A DNA stretch of 64,000 bases from Streptacidiphilus jiangxiensis (GTDB lineage Bacteria; Actinomycetota; Actinomycetes; Streptomycetales; Streptomycetaceae). Below are positions 18,301 to 26,847 of this stretch, one piece after another. A program made the position numbers and the translations under genes. The DNA is taken from NCBI RefSeq assembly GCF_900109465.1, contig NZ_FOAZ01000014.1:62001-126000 (forward strand), read 5' to 3'. Under the pieces are notes generated by a model, which was not told where the DNA came from, did not search any database, and saw only the letters and a list, made by a program, of their open reading frames with translations. How positions within the stretch are numbered: the stretch's first letter is position 1; each line of letters starts with the position of its first letter.

Positions 18301-19352
18301 CACTCACCCCGACCACGTCCCTGACGGTTCCCGGCGTTCGCATGGAAGCCGAGATGCGCGAGCAGCCCGCCGTGCTGGCCGCGCTCGCCGACCGCTGGCC
18401 GCAACTGACCACCCAGGTGGCCGACCTGGTCGGTGACGCGCCGCCACTCGGGGTCGCCTTCCTCGCGCGCGGGTCCTCCGACCACGCGGCGCTGCTCGGC
18501 CGCTACGCCGTCGAGCTGCAGACGGGCCTGCCGACGTGCCTGGTCGCGCCGAGCGTGGCCACCGCGTACGGCCGCGCGCCGGAGGGCTTCCGGGGCTGGC
18601 TGCTGGTGGCGCTCTCGCAGTCGGGGCGTACCCCGGAGATCGTCGACCTGACCCGCCGCTACGGCGCCGCCGGCGCCCGGGTGATCGCCGTGACCAACGA
18701 CGGCGGCTCCGCGCTCGCGGGCGCGGCCGACCTCTCCGTCCCCCTGGACGCAGGGCCGGAGCTCGCGGTCCCGGCGACGAAGACGGTCACGGCGCAGCTG
18801 CTCGCGCTGCTGGCCGTCTGCGCGGGGCTCGGGAGCGGCGGACTGACGCATACTCAGGCTGCTTCTCTGCCTGCGGCCGTGGCCCGGCTGCTGGACGATG
18901 CCGAGAGCCCGGACCGGGCAGCCCGCCCGCTCGCCGGGCACGACCGGCTGGCCGTCGTCGGTCGGGGCGCCTGCTATCCGGCGGCGCTGGAAGGCGCGTT
19001 GAAGCTCCAGGAGACCACCGGTCTGATGGCGCACGGTTTCTCGACGGCCGACTTCCGCCACGGTCCGATCGCCGTCTGCGGCCCCGACGCGCCGGCTCTG
19101 CTGCTGGCAGGTTCGGGCCCGGCGGACACCGACACCCTGGACCTGCGCACGGCCCTCGCCGCGCGCCGTGCCCCGACCCTGCTGGCCGGCACCGCCCCGG
19201 AGGCCGATCTGCCCTGGCCCGCCCTCGGCCACCTCGGCGAGTGCGTACTCGCCACCGTCCGCGCCCAGCAGCTCGCCCTCGCCACCGCGCGCCACCTCGA
19301 CCTCGATCCGGACCGCCCCGACGGTCTCAACAAGGTCACGATGACCCACTGA
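18297..19352 (+). CDS. SIS-domain sugar-phosphate deaminase/deglycase (NagB-II/FrlB-like)
   Basis: 351 residues with tandem SIS domains like the isomerase half of GlmS but no glutaminase domain. Matches include MEAEMREQPAVL at the start, FLARGSSDHAALLGRYAVEL, APSVATAYGR, ALSQSGRTPEIVDL, VPATKTVTAQ, VVGRGACYPAALEGALKLQE, FRHGPIAV and the C-terminal PDGLNKVTMTH. From memory this is close to the SIS-type glucosamine-6-phosphate deaminase NagB-II of Shewanella, including its RGSSDHAG and PAGLKKVTQT blocks. Expected product: fructose-6-phosphate plus ammonia, or glucose-6-phosphate plus amino acid if it is a deglycase. It is last in the operon, followed by a terminator. Confidence 0.85.
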   Translation: MTLTPTTSLTVPGVRMEAEMREQPAVLAALADRWPQLTTQVADLVGDAPPLGVAFLARGSSDHAALLGRYAVELQTGLPTCLVAPSVATAYGRAPEGFRGWLLVALSQSGRTPEIVDLTRRYGAAGARVIAVTNDGGSALAGAADLSVPLDAGPELAVPATKTVTAQLLALLAVCAGLGSGGLTHTQAASLPAAVARLLDDAESPDRAARPLAGHDRLAVVGRGACYPAALEGALKLQETTGLMAHGFSTADFRHGPIAVCGPDAPALLLAGSGPADTDTLDLRTALAARRAPTLLAGTAPEADLPWPALGHLGECVLATVRAQQLALATARHLDLDPDRPDGLNKVTMTH

Positions 19353-19388
19353 CCGCCCTGCCACCGGAACCGCTTGACGGATCGTCAC

Positions 19389-19421
19389 GTCCGAGCTGCG
19401 CACGCTCCGCGCAACTCGGAC
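19389..19421 (+). terminator. Stem-loop terminator of the APC-kinase-SIS operon
   Basis: GTCCGAG (19389-19395) pairs with CTCGGAC (19415-19421); after one mismatch TGCGC/GCGCA extends the stem. It lies 37 bp after the SIS stop. Confidence 0.75.
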
Positions 19422-19449
19422 AGCCGACCTATCGGGGAAGGTGGCAGCC

Positions 19450-20259
19450 ATGGAGCCCTCGGGGCGACCCGACTCACCTGCCGTCAGCACACGCGTGACC
19501 GGCGCGATCCTCATCGTGCTCTGCCTGGGTCTGGCCTGGATGGTCCACTCCTGGGTCACCAGGGAGATCACCGGCAGGAGCTGGGACCAGGACCCGGCCG
19601 GCCCGGTCTACCTCTCGCCCGACGGACGCACCCTGCTCGCCGTCGGTTCACCCATGGACCGGGGGCAGGCGCTGGGCGGGTGCGGTTCCAACATCACCGT
19701 CGACCTGGAGGCGCAGCAGACCGCGCACACGGTCGCGCTCCACTATCACCTGCGACAGGTGGGCGATCCGCATCCGGTCATGGGATCGTGCGCGCAGAGC
19801 CCCGGATACTTCCTCACGCTTGGACACCCCCTGAGCGCCCGCACCGTGACGGATCGCCAGGGGCACACCCTGGCGATCGTGGACGGCCGCCTCGCGCCCC
19901 AGCTCCGCGACCCGCAGCTCCTCGAGCCGACAGGGCCCGTGCCCTGCCCGACCCCCCGGACCGGACCGTACTGTCCGCACGGCTGGTTGATGTCCACCCA
20001 CACCTACGCCGGGCGCGGCGCCACCTGGACCTTCACCCAGATCATGGGCGGCGGCCCGCCCGGGCCCACCGGCGGCGAACCGTCGACCCGCGTGGGCGGT
20101 GCCCCCGCCGTCTGCAACCTGGCAGCCAGGACGGAGCCGACGCTGTCGTGGAGCCACGGCGACTTCCAACTGATCCTCTCCCGCCGTTCGCTGGACCCGC
20201 CCGCCTCGGATCAGGCGGTCTGCACAGTCCTCGTCCAGGAAGCCGGGTTCGTCCGGTGA
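19450..20259 (+). CDS. Membrane-anchored protein, tandem paralogue 1
   Basis: 269 residues: one N-terminal transmembrane anchor (GAILIVLCLGLAWMVHSWV, about 19-37), rest predicted outside. Conserved blocks shared with the next gene: DPAGPVYLSPDGRTLL, ARTVTDRQGHTLAIVDGRLAPQLRDP and a final VLVQEAGFVR. Six or more cysteines in the exported part suggest disulphides. I chose ATG 19450 behind GGGAAGG; GTG 19441 is possible. It is first of three coupled genes (GTGA overlap). I do not recognise a characterised family. Confidence 0.75.
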   Translation: MEPSGRPDSPAVSTRVTGAILIVLCLGLAWMVHSWVTREITGRSWDQDPAGPVYLSPDGRTLLAVGSPMDRGQALGGCGSNITVDLEAQQTAHTVALHYHLRQVGDPHPVMGSCAQSPGYFLTLGHPLSARTVTDRQGHTLAIVDGRLAPQLRDPQLLEPTGPVPCPTPRTGPYCPHGWLMSTHTYAGRGATWTFTQIMGGGPPGPTGGEPSTRVGGAPAVCNLAARTEPTLSWSHGDFQLILSRRSLDPPASDQAVCTVLVQEAGFVR

Positions 20260-21047
20260 CGCCGTCGCGTGCCCGCAGGATCTCGGCCGTCCTCGCCGTG
20301 GCACTGCTGTGCGTACTGGCGGGGTACGGCGTCTACGCCGTCTCCCGCCCGGCCGCCCCGAAGGAGTGGTACGCCGACCCGACCGGGCCGGTCTTCATCT
20401 CCGCCGACGGCGTCCACCTGCTGGTCACCGAGGGCGAGCCCGGAGCAGCGGGGCAGTGCTCCGGGGGCGGTGAGCCGGTGGCGCAACAGCGTGACCGCAC
20501 GGTCGTACTGCGCTGGCACTTCGAGGTGTTCCCCGACAACCCTGGGATGCCGGGTGTCTGCGCGGTGAGTTACGGCTACCCGCTCGCACTCGAACAGCCG
20601 CTCGGCGCCCGCACGCTGACGGACGGCCACGGCCACCCGCTCGCGGTCTTCGACGGACGGCGTGCTCCGCAGCTGCGCGATCCCCTGCTGACGGAGCTGG
20701 AACAGCCCCGGCCGTGCCGACCGGAGCCGGAACAGTCGCCGCAGGGCGCCTGCACCGGCCCGCTGAGCCTGTTCCTGCGCTACGAAGGGCGCGGGGCGCA
20801 GTGGAGCTTCTACCAGGACCAGACACCAGGGCCCGGCCCCGTTCCGAGCCCGTCGCTCCGGCCGGCGTCGGGCGTGATCGTCACGGTGCACGGGAACCCG
20901 GCCCTGTGCACCATGAACACCTCCGCCGGCGAGATGCTCCAGTGGCGGCAGGCCGGGTTCACGCTCACCCTCGAGGCCGGCCTGCCGGAACTGTCGGGAG
21001 GGCTCTGCACCTCCCTCGTCCGAGAGGCGGAGGGTTTCGTCCGATGA
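20256..21047 (+). CDS. Membrane-anchored protein, tandem paralogue 2
   Basis: 263 residues, start GTG 20256 overlapping the previous stop by 4 bp. N-terminal anchor ISAVLAVALLCVLAGYGVYAV. Same layout as paralogue 1: DPTGPVFISADGVHLLV, ARTLTDGHGHPLAVFDGRRAPQLRDP and a C-terminal SLVREAEGFVR. Cysteines are conserved in the same order (QCSGG, GVCAV, RPCRPEP, GACTG, ALCTM, GLCTS). Function unknown. Confidence 0.78.
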   Translation: MTPSRARRISAVLAVALLCVLAGYGVYAVSRPAAPKEWYADPTGPVFISADGVHLLVTEGEPGAAGQCSGGGEPVAQQRDRTVVLRWHFEVFPDNPGMPGVCAVSYGYPLALEQPLGARTLTDGHGHPLAVFDGRRAPQLRDPLLTELEQPRPCRPEPEQSPQGACTGPLSLFLRYEGRGAQWSFYQDQTPGPGPVPSPSLRPASGVIVTVHGNPALCTMNTSAGEMLQWRQAGFTLTLEAGLPELSGGLCTSLVREAEGFVR

Positions 21048-21871
21048 GGGCCCGGACAGTCCACGCCGCCGTGCTCGCGCTCGCCGCAAGCGCGCTCGCA
21101 GGCCTGCTGGCCGCGCAGGTCGCGGCGCCGTCGGACGGGACGGTGGCGCGCGCCGTCGGCTCGGCGTTGGTCTCCGCGGACGGGCGGCAGGTGAGCGTCA
21201 CCGAGACCGGGCCGTGCCTGGGTGCCGGGGAGTTGACGGCGCACGAGTCGGACACCTCGGTGACGCTGGAGCTCCGGGTCGTCCCGCATGCCGGCTCCGG
21301 CCCGTGCCTCGGCGGCGCGCAACTGCTGGTCCGGTCGGTGGCGTTGTCCGCGCCGCTGCGCGGGCGGCGGCTCGTCGACCGCGCCTCCGGCCTGGCTGTG
21401 CCGTTCTTCCGCGGCGCCGACCTGCTCCATGCCGGGCCCCTGCCGTCCGGCTTCCGCTTCGCCTACGTCGCGCCGGGTTACGCCCTGGGCGGATCAACCG
21501 AGCAGTGGGATCCGGCGGCGTCGACGCTCTACCTCGGCGGTCCGGTGGGAGCCGCGTCCGGCGCCGGCGTGGACGGCGCCGCCGCCGTCTGGCTGGTCGA
21601 GGAGTACGGCGGGCACTGGCCCGACGGGTGGCCGAACGACGCGCCGCTGGTCAGCGCCCACGGCAGGCTGGCGCGGGTGGGCCCGGACGGTCTCGCCTGG
21701 CGGGATCGGACGGCCGACGGAAGCGTCCTGAGCGTCGCCCTGCTCGCCGATCCGCCCCTCCCCACGGCCGTGCTCACCACGATGGCGGACGGTCTCCGGC
21801 CGGACGCCGACGGGCCGCCCGGCGGAAACCCGTCGCTCACAACTCCTCCACCGGCGACCGGCGTGGAGTAG
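21044..21871 (+). CDS. Secreted/membrane protein, tandem paralogue 3 (diverged)
   Basis: 275 residues, ATG 21044 overlapping the previous stop (ATGA). The N-terminus VHAAVLALAASALAGLLAA is a signal peptide or anchor. The opening block SALVSADGRQVSVTETGPCL and LRGRRLVDRASGLAVPFFRGADLL still align with paralogues 1 and 2, but the second half differs and loses most cysteines and the EAGFVR end. Probably arose by the same tandem duplication and then diverged. Function unknown. Confidence 0.72.
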   Translation: MRARTVHAAVLALAASALAGLLAAQVAAPSDGTVARAVGSALVSADGRQVSVTETGPCLGAGELTAHESDTSVTLELRVVPHAGSGPCLGGAQLLVRSVALSAPLRGRRLVDRASGLAVPFFRGADLLHAGPLPSGFRFAYVAPGYALGGSTEQWDPAASTLYLGGPVGAASGAGVDGAAAVWLVEEYGGHWPDGWPNDAPLVSAHGRLARVGPDGLAWRDRTADGSVLSVALLADPPLPTAVLTTMADGLRPDADGPPGGNPSLTTPPPATGVE

Positions 21872-21914
21872 TCTCACTGCCATAACTGCTCACGGCGGGC
21901 GCAAGGATGTTCAT

Positions 21915-22370
21915 ATGTCGGCTGCGGAACGCGCCAAAGAACAACTCGTCAACTGGCCGGATCTGACTGGCAGTCAATCCTCTTGCGGCACAGGCTCGGC
22001 GCTCTGCTTCGACGGTCGGGAGATCGTCCATTTCCACAGCGGCCCACAGGTCGACGTGCAGTTGACCCCGGCCGCCATCGCCCGCCACGACGAGCGCCTG
22101 CGCGAGTCCACGGCCGTGCGGCTGCATCCGGGGTCCGGGTGGGCGACGGTGCTCGTCGAGTGCGACACGGACATCGACCTGCTGTCGACGCTGGTGAGCG
22201 TCGCGCTCCAGGCCCACAGCGCCCAGCGGCCCGCGCCGGCCGCGACGCCGTGCAATCTCGATCGCACGACCATTCTTCGCCCCGAGGCCCCGCAGCGGGC
22301 GGCCGAGAGCCGCGGCATGTTGCGGGGCCTTCGTCGTCGCGGGATCGTGCGCCACCGCCACGCGGCCTGA
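21915..22370 (+). CDS. DUF5519 (luciferase-domain) family protein
   Basis: 151 residues, cytoplasmic. The core GREIVHFHSGPQVDVQLTPAAIARHDERL, then VRLHPGSGWATVLVECDTDIDLLSTLVSVA, has the pattern of the DUF5519 luciferase-domain family of actinomycetes (a conserved H-x-H, D-x-x-L/F and the GSGW turn). ATG 21915 has AAGGA 9 nt upstream. The last 50 residues (AQRPAPAATPCN onward) are low-complexity and unlike the family, so the natural end may have been altered by a frameshift near 22220. No light-producing role is implied by the family name. Confidence 0.6.
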   Translation: MSAAERAKEQLVNWPDLTGSQSSCGTGSALCFDGREIVHFHSGPQVDVQLTPAAIARHDERLRESTAVRLHPGSGWATVLVECDTDIDLLSTLVSVALQAHSAQRPAPAATPCNLDRTTILRPEAPQRAAESRGMLRGLRRRGIVRHRHAA

Positions 22371-22547
22371 AGGGTGTTGTAGAACCCAGGGCGCAAGGCC
22401 GCTCCTCGCGGCCGATTCACAGGTGTAGGGGACAACTGTTCACCCGCCTGACGCGAACCCGTCAGCCCGGTGGCATCTGCGCGGTCGACCATGCCGAGTG
22501 ACCGGAAGTCAGGCCGTGCACGATCACCTCTCCACCGGGAGTGACCC

Positions 22548-23453
22548 ATGCGCTCGAAGTCCCGCCTCCTCACCGTCTGTGCCGTCGCCGCGGCCGGCGC
22601 GGCCGTCGCGGCGTTCTCGCTCGCCCCGCAGGCCGGTGCACAGACCGCCGCGCCGAAGACCGGCGCCGTGCACGCGCAGCTCGCGGCGTCGACGCTGCCG
22701 ACGCCCGCGCACATCGTGGTCGTCATGGAGGAGAACCACGCGTACAACGAGATCATCGGCAGCAGCTCCGCGCCCTACATCAACTCCCTGGCCACCGGCG
22801 GCGCGCTGATGACCCAGTCGTTCGCCGTGACGCACCCGAGCGAGCCGAACTACATGGCGCTCTTCGCGGGCAGCACCTTCAAGCTCACCTCGGACAAGTG
22901 CCCCGTCAGCGAGGGCACCACCGCCAACCTCGGTTCCGAACTGCTGGCCGCCGGGGGCACGTTCACCGGCTACTCGGAGGGCCTGCCGAGCACCGGCTCC
23001 ACCGTCTGCACCTCCGGCGCCTACGCGCGCAAGCACTCCCCCTGGGTCAACTTCAGCAACGTGCCGGCCGCGGACTCGGTGCCGTTCAGCTCCTTCCCGT
23101 CCAGCGCCAACTACGCGAACCTGCCGAAGCTGTCGTTCGTCATCCCGAACCTCAACGACGACATGCACGACGGCACGGTCGCGCAGGGCGACACCTGGCT
23201 CAAGAACAACCTCTCCGCCTACGCGACCTGGGCCAAGGCCAACAACAGCCTGCTCGTCGTCACCTGGGACGAGGACGACTCCACCGAGAGCAACCAGATC
23301 GCCACCATCTTCTACGGCGCCGACGTCCTGACCGGGCAGTACTCCGAGAAGATCAACCACTACAACGTCCTCTCCACGCTGGAGGGCATCTACGGTCTGG
23401 CCAAGACCGGCAGCGCCGCGTCCGCCACGCCGATCACCGACATCTGGGGCTGA
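22548..23453 (+). CDS. Secreted phosphoesterase (acid phosphatase/phospholipase C superfamily)
   Basis: 301 residues with a signal peptide (VAAAGAAVAAFSLAPQAGAQ, to about residue 32). The phosphoesterase family shows in PAHIVVVMEENHAYNEIIG (metal-binding MEENH), THPSEPNYMALFAG with the nucleophile-region SEPNY, FVIPNLNDDMHDG, and VTWDEDDSTESNQIATIFYG near the end. Such enzymes release phosphate from esters outside the cell. A GTTCACCCGCC element at 22438-22448 resembles one unit of a PhoP box, which would fit phosphate control, but only one unit is clear. The efeO start is 5 bp downstream, so it may be co-transcribed with the iron genes. Confidence 0.82.
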   Translation: MRSKSRLLTVCAVAAAGAAVAAFSLAPQAGAQTAAPKTGAVHAQLAASTLPTPAHIVVVMEENHAYNEIIGSSSAPYINSLATGGALMTQSFAVTHPSEPNYMALFAGSTFKLTSDKCPVSEGTTANLGSELLAAGGTFTGYSEGLPSTGSTVCTSGAYARKHSPWVNFSNVPAADSVPFSSFPSSANYANLPKLSFVIPNLNDDMHDGTVAQGDTWLKNNLSAYATWAKANNSLLVVTWDEDDSTESNQIATIFYGADVLTGQYSEKINHYNVLSTLEGIYGLAKTGSAASATPITDIWG

Positions 23454-23457
23454 CGCG

Positions 23458-24663
23458 TTGACCGTTCGCCCCTGGTTCCGCCGTCCGCCGCTCGCCGGGG
23501 CACTCGCCCTGGCGGTGGCGGGCGGCGCCCTGGCCGTCGCGTTCACCTCGGACGACGCCCCCGCCTCGGCCGGAGCGTCGACGCTCACCGTCAGTGTCGA
23601 CAAGCACGGCTGCGGCGCGCCGCCCGCCCGCCTGCCCTCCGGGCCCGTCGTCTTCGAGGTCACCGACGCGGCGACGACGTTCGTCACCGTCTACCTGACC
23701 GACCCCGGCGGCGCCCGCGCCTACGCCGAGATCCGCTGGCTGGGCCCGCGCCACTCGCTGCCGCTGTCCGCCTCGGTCGCGGCCGGCCGCTACGCGCTGC
23801 GCTGCGTCTTCTCCGACGGTCCGGTGGTGACCTCCCCGCCGGTGGCCGTCACCGGCAGCGCCCCGGACACCGAGCCCGGCTACCGGCCGATGACCAGCAC
23901 CGACCTGGAGCAGCCGGTCACCGCCTACCGGGCCTGGGTCTCCGCCGCGCTGCCGCGCCTGCTGGACGCGGCCCGCGCCCTCGACGCGGACGTCGCCCGC
24001 GGCGACCTCGCCGCCGCGCGCACCGACTGGCTGAGCGCGCACCTCGCCTACGAGCGCCTCGGCGCCGCCTACAACTCCTTCGGCGACTTCGACGACGCGA
24101 TCGACGGCCGCCCCGACGGTCTGCCGGGCGGCGTCGACGACCCCGGCTGGACCGGCTTCCTCGCGATCGAGCACACCCTGTGGCACGGCTCCACCGCCGA
24201 CCGGGTGCGGCCGCTGACGCAGAAGCTGGTGAGCGACGTCACCGGGCTGATCGCGGACTTCCCCAGCGAGGACATCGACTCCGAGGACCTGCCGCTGCGC
24301 GCCCACGAGATCCTGGAGAACGCCCTGCAGTTCCAGCTCACCGGCCACGACGACCAGGGCTCGGGCACGACGCTGGCGACGCTCGACGCCAACGTCCAGG
24401 GCACCTCGGAGGTGCTTTCGCTGCTGACGCCGCTGCTGAACGAGCGAGACCCCGGGCTGGTCGACCACCTCGACCAGGCGCTCACCGCACTCCGCACCTC
24501 GCTGCAGGCGGCCTCGGCCGCGGGGTCCGGTGGCACGGGCGGCTGGACCGCGGCCGACGCGCTCGACCGCGCCACCCGGGAGCGTCTGGACGGCGCGCTC
24601 GGCTCGTTGCTGGAACAACTGGCCCGCATCCCGAACCTGCTCGCCGCGAGGAACGCCGCATGA
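23458..24663 (+). CDS. efeO: Iron uptake protein EfeO, cupredoxin-like plus M75 domain
   Basis: 401 residues, exported. An N-terminal anchor or signal ([20 protein letters not shown]) precedes a cupredoxin-like domain (about 35-135, with Cys in KHGCGAP and LRCVF) and a C-terminal imelysin/M75 domain (about 150-400) carrying [12 protein letters not shown], the metal-binding H-x-x-E-type site of EfeO. It starts at TTG 23458, 4 bp after the phosphoesterase stop. Its end overlaps efeB (ATGA). EfeO delivers ferrous iron or haem-derived iron to the EfeU permease and works with EfeB. No EfeU gene is adjacent. Confidence 0.9.
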   Translation: MTVRPWFRRPPLAGALALAVAGGALAVAFTSDDAPASAGASTLTVSVDKHGCGAPPARLPSGPVVFEVTDAATTFVTVYLTDPGGARAYAEIRWLGPRHSLPLSASVAAGRYALRCVFSDGPVVTSPPVAVTGSAPDTEPGYRPMTSTDLEQPVTAYRAWVSAALPRLLDAARALDADVARGDLAAARTDWLSAHLAYERLGAAYNSFGDFDDAIDGRPDGLPGGVDDPGWTGFLAIEHTLWHGSTADRVRPLTQKLVSDVTGLIADFPSEDIDSEDLPLRAHEILENALQFQLTGHDDQGSGTTLATLDANVQGTSEVLSLLTPLLNERDPGLVDHLDQALTALRTSLQAASAAGSGGTGGWTAADALDRATRERLDGALGSLLEQLARIPNLLAARNAA

Positions 24664-25925
24664 CCACGAGTGACCCTCACCAGACCATCGGGCGGCGCGG
24701 GTTCCTACGCAACGCCACGGCGGGCGTCGTCGGCGTGGCCGCGCTGGGCACGGCGGCGGCGGACACCGCCCGGGCCGCCACGGCCGCAGCCGGGGCGACG
24801 GCGGGCTCCGGACGGGTGATCGCGTTCGAGGGTCCGCACCAGGCCGGGATCCTGACTCCGCCGCAGGCGGCGGCGAGCTTCGTCTCCTTCGACGTGATCG
24901 CCCCCGACCGGGCCGCGTTGAAGGACCTCTTCGCGGTCCTGACGGACCGGGTGCGCGCGCTCACGGCCGGCGCGCCGGTCCCCGCCACCGACCTCGCGTC
25001 TCCGCCCGCCGACAGCGGGACCCTCGGTCCCCTGCCGCCGGCGGACGGTCTGACCGTCACCGTCGGCGTCGGCGCGTCCCTCTTCGACGACCACCGCTAC
25101 GGCCTCGGCGCGCGGCGCCCGGCGAAGCTCGCCGCCATGCCGGTCTTCCCCGACGACGACATGGCGCACTCGACGGAACTGCACGGCGACCTCTCGCTTC
25201 AGCTGTGCGCGGACTCCCGCGACACCGTCGTCCACGCGCTGCGCGACATCACCCGGCACACCCGTGGCGCGATCCAGGCCCGCTGGAAGATCGACGGCAC
25301 GCACTCCGCCCCGCGCCCGAGCGGCGCGCCGCGCAACCACCTCGGCTTCAAGGACGGCATCGCCAACCCGGACACGACGAACCAGGCCGTCACCGACGCC
25401 CTGGTGTGGACCCACGGCGGAGCCGACGGCGAGCCCGCCTGGACCGAGGGCGGCTCGTACCAGGTGATCCGCATCATCCGGATGCTGGTGGAGTTCTGGG
25501 ACCGCGTCTCGCTGGACGAGCAGGAGCGCATGATCGGCCGCCGCCGCGACTCCGGCGCCCCGCTGGACGGCTCCGCCGAGACCGACCTCCCGGCCTACAA
25601 GGCCGACCCGCAGGGGCTCTACGTCCCGATGAACGCCCACATCCGCCTCGCCAACCCGCGCACCGACGCCACCGCCTCCCAGCAGATCCTGCGCCGCGGC
25701 TACAACTACGAGCGCGGCCTCGACACGGACGGCAACCTCGACCTGGGCCTCGTCTTCTGCTGCTACCAGCAGGACGTCTCCCGCCAGTTCGCCGCGGTCC
25801 AGTCCCGCCTGGCGGGCGAGCCGCTCGTCGACTACATCTCCCCCACCGGCGGCGGCTACTTCTTCGCCCTCCCGGGCGTGCGCAACCCGGGTGACACCTT
25901 CGCCTCCGGCCTGCTGGCAGGCTAG
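24660..25925 (+). CDS. efeB: Tat-exported DyP-type peroxidase EfeB
   Basis: 421 residues. Twin-arginine signal [13 protein letters not shown] at the start. The DyP peroxidase fold has the distal GxxDG motif in GFKDGIANP (Asp232), the proximal haem ligand His327 in [11 protein letters not shown], and the C-terminal [10 protein letters not shown]. It starts at ATG 24660 inside the efeO stop, so synthesis is coupled. EfeB is a haem peroxidase of the EfeUOB system, thought to oxidise ferrous iron or to help release iron from haem outside the membrane. Length and motifs are normal. Confidence 0.93.
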   Translation: MTTSDPHQTIGRRGFLRNATAGVVGVAALGTAAADTARAATAAAGATAGSGRVIAFEGPHQAGILTPPQAAASFVSFDVIAPDRAALKDLFAVLTDRVRALTAGAPVPATDLASPPADSGTLGPLPPADGLTVTVGVGASLFDDHRYGLGARRPAKLAAMPVFPDDDMAHSTELHGDLSLQLCADSRDTVVHALRDITRHTRGAIQARWKIDGTHSAPRPSGAPRNHLGFKDGIANPDTTNQAVTDALVWTHGGADGEPAWTEGGSYQVIRIIRMLVEFWDRVSLDEQERMIGRRRDSGAPLDGSAETDLPAYKADPQGLYVPMNAHIRLANPRTDATASQQILRRGYNYERGLDTDGNLDLGLVFCCYQQDVSRQFAAVQSRLAGEPLVDYISPTGGGYFFALPGVRNPGDTFASGLLAG

Positions 25926-25989
25926 GACCTGTGCGACACCTCGACGGGGCCGCAGCAGCCGAGGAGTCCTGTCGCCGTGTCACGGCGGG

Positions 25990-26064
25990 CCGGTGACGGT
26001 CGTGCCGGTGACGGTCGTGCCGGTGACGGCCGTGCCGGTGACGGCCGTGCCTGTGACGGCGTGC
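25990..26064. repeat. 15-bp minisatellite, about five copies
   Basis: Unit CGGTGACGGTCGTGC: two exact copies at 25991-26020, two with one change (GGCC for GGTC) at 26021-26050, and a degenerate 14-bp copy at 26051-26064. It lies in the 244-bp gap between efeB and the convergent DinB gene. No gene uses it. The unit count probably varies between strains. Confidence 0.85.
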
Positions 26065-26169
26065 CGGGGTGGCCCGTGGCGCCGGATGCCGGGTTCCGGT
26101 TCGCCTTCCGGCATCCCGGTCGGGCGGCGGGTCAGGGTGCAGTGGCGGCGGTGGGCCGACCCGGGTGGG

Positions 26170-26730
26170 TCACCTCGTCGGGGCGTGCGCGCCGAGCCCG
26201 TGGGCCCGGAGGTCACGGAGGAGGGCGATCTCGCCGCCGTGGTGGGCGGTCTCGTCGATGGCGTGGGTCGTCAGCAGCAGATGGCTCTCGTGGCCGTACG
26301 GGCCGCCCAGCGGGCCCATCGGCGCGAGCAGACGGTCGTCGCCGAGGGACGCCACCTGAGAGCGGAAGCGGGCGAAGTCGTCCGCGAGGACGGCGGTGGC
26401 CTCCGCGGCCGTCGCGGGCCAGACCTGCGGATCGGTGCCCGGGGCCGGCGTCTCGCCGAAGAAGCGGCCGTAGCCGCGCAGGCAGTCGGAGCCGATGTGC
26501 CACATGCGCCAGGCGATCGTCGAGAACGGCGCGAGGCCGGTACCGCCGCGCGGTCGGTCGTCGGCCCGGGCCGACCCGTCCGCGCCGACGCGGACGGAGA
26601 GGCAGTCGGGCACCGGCTCCCACAGGTACTCGGCGTCGGACAGGCCCTCAAGCCGGGCCAGGATCCGGTCCCGCACCTCGTCGAAGGTCTCCAACACGTC
26701 GGTGGTGACGGGATTGTGGCGCTCGCTCAC
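26170..26730 (-). CDS. DinB-superfamily protein
   Basis: 186 residues, four-helix DinB fold. LETFDEVRDRILARLEGLSDAEYLWEPVPD opens helix 1; RMWHIGSDCLRGY gives the first metal-binding His and THAIDETAHHGGEIALLRDL the last two (H-x3-H type). Start GTG 26730 has GGAG 6 nt upstream; ATG 26742 has none. Related DinB proteins include mycothiol- and bacillithiol-dependent transferases. In a mycothiol-producing actinomycete a thiol-transferase role is possible but not shown. Confidence 0.8.
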   Translation of the reverse strand: MSERHNPVTTDVLETFDEVRDRILARLEGLSDAEYLWEPVPDCLSVRVGADGSARADDRPRGGTGLAPFSTIAWRMWHIGSDCLRGYGRFFGETPAPGTDPQVWPATAAEATAVLADDFARFRSQVASLGDDRLLAPMGPLGGPYGHESHLLLTTHAIDETAHHGGEIALLRDLRAHGLGAHAPTR

Positions 26731-26847
26731 ATCAGGCTCCATTCGGGTGTCCGGACGAGTTTTCCACAGGCGATTGACCGCGTCACAGTCGCGACATATC
26801 GTGTTGCCGTTCGTCCGAAGCTCCCACCGACCAGGAGTACCTCCGCC

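Noticed and set aside
22438-22448. PhoP box before the phosphoesterase gene
   Set aside because: Only one convincing GTTCACC unit is visible; direct-repeat spacing is not satisfied, so no separate feature was made.
25990-26064. Tandem repeat considered as a CRISPR array
   Set aside because: Units are 15 bp with no spacers, and no cas genes are present.
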